Assembly (NCBI RefSeq): GCF_000765825.2
Contig: NZ_JRPE02000008.1
Span: forward strand, 54,268 to 118,267
Source of the DNA: Helicobacter magdeburgensis
GTDB taxonomy: Bacteria; Campylobacterota; Campylobacteria; Campylobacterales; Helicobacteraceae
Direction of reading: 5' to 3'
Length of the DNA: 64,000 nt
The notes under the pieces were generated by a model. It worked only from the letters and a program-made list of their open reading frames with translations. It did not search any database and had not been told where the DNA came from. A program made the translations under genes and the position numbers. Of this stretch, positions 17,392 to 26,685 are shown one piece after another (position 1 is the first letter of the stretch; the number at the start of each line of letters is the position of its first letter).

Positions 17392-18720
17392 CTATCCAAA
17401 CACTCTTTTGAAGATAGAATCTACATTTTTTGTGTAATAGCTAAACTCAAAGCATTCGCGGATTGCTGCTTCACCGATAAGTCCTACAAGTTCGCTATCC
17501 GCTAAAAGATATTGCAAATAAAGCGATTCGCCCTTATCGTTTAACGCACTCTCACCATTTTGCAAATCGCCCCAAACCTTCATCGCATTTCTTTGCACGA
17601 TTTTATAGGCATCTTCGCGCGATACGCCTTTTTTAGGAAGTTCAAGCAGAATGCGTTGTGAAAATACAAGCCCACCTGTAAGGTTGAGATTTTTCATCAT
17701 ATTTTTTGGATAGACCACTAGCTTTTCAAGCAGCCCTTTTAAACGCATTAGCATAAAATCTGTGGTGATAAAGCTATCTGGCAAGATAAATCGCTCCACG
17801 CTACTATGGCTGATGTCTCTCTCGTGCCACAACGCGACATTCTCCATTGCGGGCAGGGCATAAGCGCGTATCATTCTGCAAAGCCCTGTGATGTTTTCAC
17901 TCAAAACCGGGTTTCGCTTGTGGGGCATAGCCGAGCTTCCCTTTTGTCCGCTTTCAAAATACTCTTCTGCTTCATAGACTTCTGTGCGTTGCAGGTGTCG
18001 CACTTCAACAGCGATTTTCTCACAGCTACTAGCAAGCAGGGCTAAATCACTCATAAGCCTAGCGTATCTATCCCTTTGGATCACTTGATTACTCACAGGG
18101 GCTGGTGTAAGTCCAAGCTCTTTGCACACTAGCGCTTCAAGCTCCATAGGCGTATGGGCGAGATTCCCCATAGCCCCACTGAGTTGCCCCACAGAGATGA
18201 CTTCAAGCGTGGATTCCAACGCCTTTAAATGCCGCCCTAGCTCATCATACCAAATCGCCAAAACGAGTCCAAAGGTGATAGGCTCTCCGTGGATTCCGTG
18301 GCTTCGCCCCACCATTAGCGTGTCTTTATGCTGATAAGCCCTTGTCTTTATCGCCTCTCTCACTTGTTTAATATCATCTAAAATAATCTTTAAGCTATCT
18401 CGCATTTGCAGTGCCACAGCGGTATCTATGCAATCGCTAGAAGTGATCCCATAATGCACCCAGCGGCTCTCTTCACCCAAGCTCTCCGCCACAGAAGTGG
18501 TAAAGGCGATTAAATCGTGCTTAGTAACAGACTCAATCTCATCAATCCTAGCGATGTCAAATTTCGCGTTTTTACATATCTTTTCACAATCGCTATCAGG
18601 GATTAGCCCTAGCTTATTCCAGCCACGCACTAATGCCTTTTCTACTTCTAGCCAAGCAGAATACTTCGCATTCATATCCCATAGCTTTTTCATCTCTTCT
18701 CTTGCGTATCGCTCTACCAT
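17392..18720 (-). CDS. purB: Adenylosuccinate lyase
   Basis: PurB cleaves SAICAR and adenylosuccinate in purine synthesis. The 442-residue protein has MVERYAREEM at the start, the TSSDCIDTA motif, GRSHGIHGEPITFG and the fumarase/aspartase-superfamily signature GSSAMPHKRNPV with the catalytic Ser loop. The length is typical. The HARE-HTH gene follows 21 bases after its stop on the same strand. Confidence 0.96.
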   Translation of the reverse strand: MVERYAREEMKKLWDMNAKYSAWLEVEKALVRGWNKLGLIPDSDCEKICKNAKFDIARIDEIESVTKHDLIAFTTSVAESLGEESRWVHYGITSSDCIDTAVALQMRDSLKIILDDIKQVREAIKTRAYQHKDTLMVGRSHGIHGEPITFGLVLAIWYDELGRHLKALESTLEVISVGQLSGAMGNLAHTPMELEALVCKELGLTPAPVSNQVIQRDRYARLMSDLALLASSCEKIAVEVRHLQRTEVYEAEEYFESGQKGSSAMPHKRNPVLSENITGLCRMIRAYALPAMENVALWHERDISHSSVERFILPDSFITTDFMLMRLKGLLEKLVVYPKNMMKNLNLTGGLVFSQRILLELPKKGVSREDAYKIVQRNAMKVWGDLQNGESALNDKGESLYLQYLLADSELVGLIGEAAIRECFEFSYYTKNVDSIFKRVFG

Positions 18721-18780
18721 TTTTTACTCCTTAAATTGTTTTATAGTCTATACCGCGTTATACACGCCTTTGTGGAGAGA

Positions 18781-18788
18781 ATTATAAT
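18781..18788. promoter_or_regulatory. Overlapping divergent -10 boxes
   Basis: ATTATAAT contains TATAAT on the plus strand (18783-18788) and TATAAT on the minus strand (18781-18786). It lies between divergent purB (start 18720) and the nitrilase-fold gene (start 18882), so the two promoters may compete for the same DNA. Confidence 0.45.
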
Positions 18789-18881
18789 GAATCTAAGCTT
18801 AATATGCTACAATCGCGGATTCAAAACGACAAGTGTAAAATCACAAGCCCAAAGCTAGATTCTACAATGATAAGGATTCCT

Positions 18882-19697
18882 ATGAATACTCCTTTAAATA
18901 TCGCCCTTTTACAGCTCCCGCCACTCTCCCCAACCGACACGCGACTACATCAATACCTTAGCACTTGCAAAAAGCAAAAGGTTAGTCTTGTGGCGTTTGG
19001 GGAATATGTCTTTAACCCATTTTTTAGGGAGTTTAATAAGAATCATTCTAAAGAGATGATTAGTGCCATTTCGCATAACGCCCTAAATACGCTACAAAAA
19101 CTAGCTAAAAAATACAAGCTTGATATTATCGCTCCATTGCTACTTGGGGAAAATGGAGATAGTGGGAATGGTAAGCTTTATAAATCTATTGTCCATATCA
19201 GCAATGATGAGAAAAACTCCATACATATCTATCAGCAACAACGCCTCATTGCCTACCCACACTGGAATGAAAAGAAGTTTTTTAATAATAAGATTCCAAA
19301 ATCGCCCAAAACACCCATTGTATTTGAGAGATGTGGGCTGAATCTTGGTGTGATTAGCGGCTTTGAAGCACATTTTGATGAGCTATGGCTAAGGCTTAAG
19401 AATGCTAAAGTAGATATTGTGATTATGCCTTGCAGCAATACTTTTGGCTCTAAAACACGCTGGAGGAATCTCTGCTCTATGCGTGCTTTTACAAACTCTA
19501 TGGCACTTTTGCGTGTCAATCGCGTAGGCAGTGGCGTGTATGATGAAACGCAGTGGCGATTTTATGGTGATAGCTTGTTTATTAATGCCAATGGCGAGAT
19601 TGAGGAAAATCTTGGCGATAAAGAGGGAATGCTACTTGTAAGTATTGAAAAAGAGCAGATTCTAAACGCTCAAAAAGAATGGGGATTTAGAATCTAA
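18882..19697 (+). CDS. Carbon-nitrogen hydrolase (nitrilase) fold protein lacking catalytic Lys and Cys
   Basis: The 271-residue protein follows the nitrilase superfamily fold throughout. The first catalytic residue is present (E41 in LVAFGEYVF). The Lys normally in YRKxHL is replaced (YQQQRL, Q119), and the nucleophilic Cys normally in GVLICYD is replaced (GVISGFE, G160). Later landmarks such as MRAFTNSMALLRVNRVG and GDSLFINANGEI are normal. It is therefore probably not an amidase and may be a binding or regulatory relative. The start at 18882 was chosen because AAGGA precedes it. An upstream in-frame ATG at 18804 lacks a ribosome site. Confidence 0.8.
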   Translation: MNTPLNIALLQLPPLSPTDTRLHQYLSTCKKQKVSLVAFGEYVFNPFFREFNKNHSKEMISAISHNALNTLQKLAKKYKLDIIAPLLLGENGDSGNGKLYKSIVHISNDEKNSIHIYQQQRLIAYPHWNEKKFFNNKIPKSPKTPIVFERCGLNLGVISGFEAHFDELWLRLKNAKVDIVIMPCSNTFGSKTRWRNLCSMRAFTNSMALLRVNRVGSGVYDETQWRFYGDSLFINANGEIEENLGDKEGMLLVSIEKEQILNAQKEWGFRI

Positions 19698-19710
19698 GAA
19701 ATGTGCTATA

Positions 19711-21339
19711 ATGGCTCATCTTATTTCAAGGACACAAGTGCCACAACAAAGCAATCATCAACCTTTGCAAACCTCGCAATCCACCTCTTATGAAGAAACC
19801 CACATAGATGATTCACGCACTCATTTAGATTCAATCTCGCAGGATTCTATCTTAGATTCTACTTCGCAAAAATCCACAGAATCTACTCAATCCACCCCGC
19901 AAGATTCCGCTAAAGAAGCTACACTAGAATCTAGTTTAGATTCCATAGAATCAGAATCTACACCAAAAGAAGAACGCACAATCAAAATCATTTTAGGTGT
20001 GGGCATAGCTCTTATTTTTGGCATTATCGCAGCAATTTTAGCAAGAGTGTATCTTGGGGCTTCTTTTAAGGTCTCAGCCTTGCTTGGCATTATCGCCCTG
20101 CTTGTTACGCTCTGGACGAATAAAGCCCTGCCACTAGGGGTCGTCTCACTTTTGCCTATTATTCTTTTTCCAAGCTTTGGCATACTTGATACCAAAAGTG
20201 CCACGGAAAACTACGCCAATCCCATTATCTATCTCTTTTTGGGCGGCTTTATGCTAGCCACCGCCACAGAAAAAATCGGGCTTCATAAAATCATTGCCAA
20301 AAAGTTTTTCTCCTTTTTTCCGCAGAATCCAAAGGGCGTTATCTCCGCACTTGGACTTGCTTCTTGTGTGCTTGGCACAGCTTTATCAAACTCCACAACC
20401 GCTATTTTGCTTCTACCCATTGCCCTATCAATCACGCAGGAGTATTTTCTTAAAATGCGATTTTTACTCGCCGTGGCATTTGGGGCGAGTATCAGCGGGA
20501 TTACAACGCCTATTGGCTCACCACCGAATCTTATTTTCCTAGGATTCTTAGAAAAGCTTGGCTTTAATGGCATAAGCTTTACCACTTGGATTTTTATGAT
20601 GGCTCCGCTTACTTGCCTTATGCTTTATACGATGATTTATATCCTATCTTTTGGCACGCAGGGTTATAGCGTGGAGTTTAAGGCATTTGAAAATATACAA
20701 GTTCGCACTGAACACAAGCGGTTATTATTTTTTATCGCTCTTTTGCTTGTTGTGTTGTTTTTAAACTCTCCCATTAAGCCTTTGTATGATGGCTTGGGGC
20801 TAAATGAAAATGTGATTTTACTAGCCTTTGGGCTACTTATGTTTGTGCCAAAGATTGGGTTTTTGGATTGGGACGATTCTAAATCTATCCCTTATGAGCT
20901 GATATTTTTGTTTGGTGCGGGATTTTGTATCGCTACTGCCTTTTCTCAATCCGAGCTTGGCGGGGTGTTTGAAGGATATTTTATGCAGTTTGCAAATTTG
21001 CCATTTTTTGTATTTTTGCTTCTTGCTTGTGTGTGTGCGATTATCGCCACAGGCTTTTTAAGCACAACGGCACTTATTGCTATTTTACTGCCTATCATTT
21101 ATACCGCTACGCAGTCGTTTTTGGTCGCAGATGAGCCGACAATCACAATGCTTGCGATTACTATTTGTGCAAGTTTTTCTTTTATGATTCCTATCTCCAC
21201 ACCGCCTAATGCCATAGTCTTTGAAAAAGGCGGTATCAAGGTGTGGGATATGGTGCGATTTGGATTCTTGCTAAGTGTTGTGGGGATTGTGGCTGTGAGT
21301 ATCTTTGCCTTTGCGTATTGGCGGTGGTTTTTAGAGTAG
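19711..21339 (+). CDS. DASS family anion/dicarboxylate:sodium symporter
   Basis: The 542-residue protein is a divalent anion:Na+ symporter (SLC13/DASS type), importing dicarboxylates or similar anions across the inner membrane. Motifs are visible: SNSTTAILLLP and TPIGSPPNLIF in the first half, FLSTTALIAILLP and ISTPPNAIVFEKG in the second, within about 11-12 helices. The first 90 residues are not membrane: a Ser/Thr/Asp-rich tail with repeated LDS, QDS and ES units written by AGATTCT copies. GTG at 19739 after AAGGAC is an alternative start that would trim 9 residues. The substrate is not determined. Confidence 0.88.
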   Translation: MAHLISRTQVPQQSNHQPLQTSQSTSYEETHIDDSRTHLDSISQDSILDSTSQKSTESTQSTPQDSAKEATLESSLDSIESESTPKEERTIKIILGVGIALIFGIIAAILARVYLGASFKVSALLGIIALLVTLWTNKALPLGVVSLLPIILFPSFGILDTKSATENYANPIIYLFLGGFMLATATEKIGLHKIIAKKFFSFFPQNPKGVISALGLASCVLGTALSNSTTAILLLPIALSITQEYFLKMRFLLAVAFGASISGITTPIGSPPNLIFLGFLEKLGFNGISFTTWIFMMAPLTCLMLYTMIYILSFGTQGYSVEFKAFENIQVRTEHKRLLFFIALLLVVLFLNSPIKPLYDGLGLNENVILLAFGLLMFVPKIGFLDWDDSKSIPYELIFLFGAGFCIATAFSQSELGGVFEGYFMQFANLPFFVFLLLACVCAIIATGFLSTTALIAILLPIIYTATQSFLVADEPTITMLAITICASFSFMIPISTPPNAIVFEKGGIKVWDMVRFGFLLSVVGIVAVSIFAFAYWRWFLE

Positions 21340-21385
21340 GCAAATAATTTTACAAAAAAAAGATAATATCAATTAATTATAAAAT

Positions 21386-21393
21386 GATAGAAT
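21386..21393 (+). promoter_or_regulatory. Probable nifS promoter -10
   Basis: TGATAGAAT gives an extended -10 (TAGAAT 21388-21393) about 70 bases before the nifS ATG, in an AT-rich gap of 122 bases. Confidence 0.4.
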
Positions 21394-21419
21394 CTAGCCG
21401 CTTTGCTAGTCAAGGTTAA

Positions 21420-22628
<1,209 letters not shown>

Positions 22629-22649
22629 ATTTTAAGACATTCGCATTTG

Positions 22650-22747
22650 GGTATGCAATTTGTGCGATTGTGGGGATTTTAGGATAGTCATTACCGCTTT
22701 AGGTAACTCCTACCCTAAAATCCCCACAAAACACGCAAAGCCATACC
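22650..22747. repeat. Long imperfect palindrome between nifS and nifU
   Basis: A nested inverted repeat occupies most of the gap. The core is a perfect 14-bp stem, GTGGGGATTTTAGG (22670-22683) with CCTAAAATCCCCAC (22714-22727). Inside it TTACC (22691-22695) pairs with GGTAA (22702-22706), and outside GGTATG (22650-22655) pairs with CATACC (22742-22747). Transcribed RNA would form a hairpin of nearly 100 bases. It could be an attenuator, processing site or terminator that sets the NifS:NifU ratio, or a dispersed palindromic element. Confidence 0.75.
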
Positions 22748-22869
22748 GCAACTGCTAAAATGTGTTTTGCGTTGTGTTTTACAAAATACTTCCGCAATGT
22801 GTTTTGAAATGTGCTAGATTCGAGAATCTAAGCGATAAAAATTTATACAACAAAAAAAAGGAAAAGAAA

Positions 22870-23844
22870 ATGGCAAAGAATGACTTAATCGGTGGTGCGT
22901 TATGGGACGCATATTCAAACAAAGTAAGTGAGAGAATGGACAATCCCACACATTTAGGCGTTTTGACACAAAAGGACGCTGATGAAAAGGGAGCAAAACT
23001 CATCGTGGCAGACTATGGCGCGGAAGCGTGTGGCGATGCGGTGCGGCTGTATTGGCTTGTGGATTCTAATGACACAATCATTGATGCAAAATTTAAAAGC
23101 TTTGGCTGTGGGACGGCGATTGCAAGTAGTGATATGATGGTAGAACTCTGCCTTGGCAAAAAAGTGCAAGACGCGGTAAAAATCACAAACCTTGATGTAG
23201 AGCACGCCTTGCGTGATGACCCTGATACTCCAGCAGTCCCGGGGCAGAAAATGCACTGCTCTGTTATGGCGTATGATGTGATTAAAAAAGCAGCGGGGAT
23301 TTATCTAGGCAAGGACGCAGCGGACTTTGAGAGTGAAATCATCGTGTGTGAATGTGCGAGAGTTAGCCTATCTACCATTAAAGAAGTTATCAAGCTAAAT
23401 GATTTAAAAAGTGTAGAAGAAATCACAAACTACACAAAAGCAGGGGCGTTTTGCAAAAGCTGCATTAAGCCCGGCGGACACGAGGCAAGGGAGTATTATT
23501 TGGTAGATATACTCGCACAAGTCAGGGCGGAAATGGATAAAGAATCTGTGAAAAAAGTTGCTGATAAAGGCGGAGACATCGCATTTGTTGAAATGACAAT
23601 GGTGCAAAAGGTAAAGGCGATTGATAAAGTGATTGATGCCAATATCCGCCCTATGCTTATGATGGATGGGGGCGATATGGAGATTTTAGATATTAAAGAT
23701 ACAAGTGATGGCTTTATCGATGTATATATTCGTTATCTTGGAGCATGTAGTGGTTGTGCAAGTGGTGCGACAGGCACACTCTATGCCATAGAATCTGTGT
23801 TGCAAGAGCAGCTAGATTCTAAAATTAGAGTATTGCCGATATGA
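22870..23844 (+). CDS. nifU: Fe-S cluster scaffold protein NifU
   Basis: This is a full three-domain NifU of 324 residues. The N-terminal IscU-like scaffold (about 5-130) has YGAEACGDAV, FGCGTAIASSDM and KMHCSVMA, whose three Cys build the cluster. The middle BFD-like [2Fe-2S] domain (about 150-215) has VCECARVS and FCKSCIKPGG. The C-terminal NFU domain (about 245-324) has YLGACSGCASGATG. The start at 22870 follows AAAAAGGAAAAGAAA; the in-frame start at 22762 is unlikely. Confidence 0.95.
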   Translation: MAKNDLIGGALWDAYSNKVSERMDNPTHLGVLTQKDADEKGAKLIVADYGAEACGDAVRLYWLVDSNDTIIDAKFKSFGCGTAIASSDMMVELCLGKKVQDAVKITNLDVEHALRDDPDTPAVPGQKMHCSVMAYDVIKKAAGIYLGKDAADFESEIIVCECARVSLSTIKEVIKLNDLKSVEEITNYTKAGAFCKSCIKPGGHEAREYYLVDILAQVRAEMDKESVKKVADKGGDIAFVEMTMVQKVKAIDKVIDANIRPMLMMDGGDMEILDIKDTSDGFIDVYIRYLGACSGCASGATGTLYAIESVLQEQLDSKIRVLPI

Positions 23845-23861
23845 TAGGCTAGAATCTAAGC

Positions 23862-23877
23862 GGGGCTATCTAGCCCC
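23862..23877 (+). terminator. Hairpin after nifU
   Basis: GGGGCTA (23862-23868) and TAGCCCC (23871-23877) form a perfect 7-bp stem 18 bases after the nifU stop. No T run follows. Confidence 0.45.
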
Positions 23878-23925
23878 TACAAAGCCACTGCCAACCATAA
23901 TAACTTAACACACAAAAGGATTCTT

Positions 23926-24364
23926 ATGTCATCAAACACACAGGAAGGGCAAAGAAAAAGGCTAGATTCTATCACTATTTTTCAGCTTAAGTGGCTTTTT
24001 TATACTACGCTCTTTTGGGGTGGGATTTTGGCTTTTAATCTCTGTGGAGAAGCTAGTCTTTTAATCTCTTATGGTATTTTTTGCCTCTTTTTTATCAGCA
24101 ATGGATTTTGCAAGCACAATACAAAAGCTTTCCCTTATTTTTGCTTTTGTGTATATCGTGCTATTATTCACCCTTTGTATTGTGGGAAACTATAATTTTA
24201 TGGCTTGTTTTTCTGTGCAAATGCTATCGTATAGCCTTATACTTGCCGTTCTTATTTTTAAGAAATACTATCGCTTAAGCATCACACTTTGTGTGTATAT
24301 TGCCTTTTATGCTATGGCATTGCTACTTGGAGAATATCATCTGCTTGGGAGTTTTTATAAATAA
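23926..24364 (+). pseudogene. Small membrane protein split across two frames
   Basis: Two overlapping ORFs appear to be one membrane protein of about 145 residues. Frame 1 (23926-24195) starts after AAAGGATTCTT with a good ribosome site and encodes one to two helices (WLFYTTLFWGGILAFNL). Frame 2 (24071-24364) continues with strongly hydrophobic helices (LSLIFAFVYIVLLFTLCIV, YSLILAVLIFKKYY, MALLLGEYHLLG), while frame 1 loses its membrane character. The switch falls near two T6 runs at about 24076-24100. Alternatives are a real frameshift mutation, a slippage site or a sequencing error. The family is not recognised. The following 167 bases to ktrB hold nothing I can identify. Confidence 0.5.
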
Positions 24365-24531
24365 GAAAATATTCTAGTAATAAATAAACTTCAAAACAAA
24401 AAAGATTTAGAGATAATGAAAATTGCGTATAAATCACATATACACCTCTGCAAATCTGTGAAAACCTTTGAAAAACAGACTAAAAATACTAGAATCTTAA
24501 CTCTAATTCACACCACTCTAAAGAGAGATAA

Positions 24532-25872
24532 ATGCATCGCAAAAGTGCTAGGATTTTACTGCTTGGCTATACGCTTATTGCTATTGTTGGAGCTTTGCTT
24601 TTAATGCTCCCTGCTATGCACAAAATTGATGATTTTGCTTTTATCGATGCGTTTTTTATGACAAGCTCTGCGGTAAGCGTTACAGGGCTTATCGTGCAAA
24701 ATACAGGGGCGGATTTCACATTCTGGGGGCAGCTTGTGCTACTTGTGATTATCCAAATCGGTGGCTTTGGGTATATGAGTATCACAAGCTTTATTTATCT
24801 TATCTTGCGTGTAAAGATTGATCACTCTAATCGCATACTACTCCGCGATAATCTCACGCTACCTACGACTTCTGGGGCGTTAAATTTCCTAAAAAAACTC
24901 TTTTTGCTTGTGTTTTGTATTGAAAGTGCTGGGGCGGTGCTGCTTAGTATGCGATTTATGCTTGATTATCCGCTTTTAGAAGCACTTTGGCTGGGGGTAT
25001 TTCATAGTATTTCTGCGTTTAATAATGCTGGGTTTTCTGTGTTTGAGACAGGACTTATGGGATATAGGGCGGATATAACTATCAATATTGTCATCACAAC
25101 TTTGATTATCATAGGTGGGCTTGGGTATTTTGTGCTACTTGAGGTGTATTACTGGGCAAATAAGAGGAGTAAAAAGCTCTCCACGCACACAAAGGTTACG
25201 CTTGTGGGGACTGCTATGCTTTTAATCGTGGCGTTTTTATCGGTGTTTTTACTGGAATATAATAATCCAAAAAGCATTGGTGAATTTTCCTTGTGGGATA
25301 AGATTCTAAGCTCGTATTTTGCTTCAGTTAATTACCGCACTTCTGGGTTTAACACGCTGGATTTAAGCCTTTTTAAAGATGCGAGTTTGTTTTTTGGCTC
25401 TATTTTTATGGTGATTGGCGGTGCGCCGGGCGGGACTGCTGGGGGGATTAAAGTCAGTGTGTTTGTGATTTTACTGCTCTATGCGTATCACACGCTAAGA
25501 AACAGCAATGCTGTGAGTGTCTTTCACCGCAGAATCACGCAAGATGCCATTAGCAAATCCTTTGTCGTAGTGGTTGTGGCGTTTTTGTATATTAGCTTTT
25601 GTGTGATGATTCTTTCACTCTTTGAAGATGGAGGGGCTAGGGGCTTTCTTGCCTTGCTTTTTGAAGTATGCTCGGCATTTGGCACGGTTGGGCTATCGAT
25701 GGGCGATGGCGGGATTTTGAGCTTATCGGCGAATTTTGATGCGATGGGCAAGCTTATCATCATTATCTTAATGCTCTCTGGCAAAATTGGGATTCTAGCC
25801 TTTGCCTTTGCTGTGTTTGTGAAGAAAAAGCCAACCGGCGTAACCTACCCAGAAGCAAAAATCTTAATCTAA
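24532..25872 (+). CDS. ktrB: Potassium uptake protein KtrB/TrkH
   Basis: This is the K+-translocating membrane subunit. The 446-residue protein has the four-fold M1-P-M2 arrangement with selectivity-filter loops TSSAVSVTGL (about 44-53), SISAFNNAGFSVF (about 162-174), VNYRTSGFN (about 267-275) and SAFGTVGLSMG (about 383-393), each with its central Gly. The gene for the cytosolic gating subunit follows after 9 bases. The size fits KtrB more than TrkH. It is probably sodium-dependent, by family. Confidence 0.93.
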   Translation: MHRKSARILLLGYTLIAIVGALLLMLPAMHKIDDFAFIDAFFMTSSAVSVTGLIVQNTGADFTFWGQLVLLVIIQIGGFGYMSITSFIYLILRVKIDHSNRILLRDNLTLPTTSGALNFLKKLFLLVFCIESAGAVLLSMRFMLDYPLLEALWLGVFHSISAFNNAGFSVFETGLMGYRADITINIVITTLIIIGGLGYFVLLEVYYWANKRSKKLSTHTKVTLVGTAMLLIVAFLSVFLLEYNNPKSIGEFSLWDKILSSYFASVNYRTSGFNTLDLSLFKDASLFFGSIFMVIGGAPGGTAGGIKVSVFVILLLYAYHTLRNSNAVSVFHRRITQDAISKSFVVVVVAFLYISFCVMILSLFEDGGARGFLALLFEVCSAFGTVGLSMGDGGILSLSANFDAMGKLIIIILMLSGKIGILAFAFAVFVKKKPTGVTYPEAKILI

Positions 25873-25881
25873 GGAGACAAA

Positions 25882-26547
25882 ATGGCTAAAACTTATGGCG
25901 TGATAGGGCTTGGGAAGTTTGGATTCTATGTAGCAAACGCACTTATAGAGCAAGGGCAAAAAGTCGTTGTCGCTGATGTGAGCGAACAGGCGATTTATGC
26001 TATCTCGCAGCAAACGGAGCTAGCGTATATTTTAGATTCTACTGATACAAACGCGCTGAAAGAAGCGGGATTTTCAAATTTAGATTTTGTGATTGTAAGC
26101 ATTGGGGAAAATATAGAATCTAGTATTCTTACGCTTATGGCACTAAAGGAGCTAGGCGTTAAAAACATCATTACAAAGGCGATTACAAACATACACGGGA
26201 AGATTCTATCAAAGCTTGGGGCAAGCAAAGTCATCTACCCAGAAAAAGAAGCCGCCCAACATTTATTGCGGAGCTTCATCACACACCCAGAATTTGAAAA
26301 TATAGACATTTCTAGCAGTCTCAAAGTCTGTAAATTTAGCGTTACAAAAGACTATGTGGGTAAAAGTGCGGTGGAGATTTTACGCTCACTTGTTGGTAAG
26401 AAAGAGTGCGAGATTAAGGTTATAGCTATTAAAGAAAATGCCGATAGCGAGTGGAATCTAAGCCCTAGCGATGATATAGTGCTTTTTGAAGGGGCTAGGA
26501 TTGTGTATTTTGGCACACAGGAGTATATGGATAAAATCAAACCATAA
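25882..26547 (+). CDS. ktrA: Potassium uptake regulatory protein KtrA (TrkA-type RCK)
   Basis: KtrA is the cytosolic ring that gates KtrB in response to ATP/ADP or NAD(H). The 221-residue protein has an N-terminal Rossmann RCK domain (GLGKFGFYVANALIEQG near 6-22, VVADVSE near 29-35) and a C-terminal TrkA-C domain (about 135-221). It follows ktrB by 9 bases with AAGGAGA as ribosome site. Confidence 0.93.
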   Translation: MAKTYGVIGLGKFGFYVANALIEQGQKVVVADVSEQAIYAISQQTELAYILDSTDTNALKEAGFSNLDFVIVSIGENIESSILTLMALKELGVKNIITKAITNIHGKILSKLGASKVIYPEKEAAQHLLRSFITHPEFENIDISSSLKVCKFSVTKDYVGKSAVEILRSLVGKKECEIKVIAIKENADSEWNLSPSDDIVLFEGARIVYFGTQEYMDKIKP

Positions 26548-26577
26548 AAAGCAAAACCTAACTTAGCTACATTACAT

Positions 26578-26594
26578 AAGCTCTAAGAGCTTTT
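26578..26594 (+). terminator. Hairpin after ktrA
   Basis: AAGCTCT (26578-26584) and AGAGCTT (26586-26592) form a stem followed by TT in the gap between ktrA and the convergent phoR. This may end transcription of ktrBA. Confidence 0.45.
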
Positions 26595-26685
26595 AAGAAT
26601 CTAGCTCCAACGAGATTCAAAAAAGCATTCTATTTTTTAGGCTTTTTAGTATAACTCACACCCACATCATTACATCAGCGTGGCA

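Noticed and set aside
22870..23844. Minus-strand open frames across nifU
   Set aside because: They are opposite a complete three-domain NifU and have no start signals.
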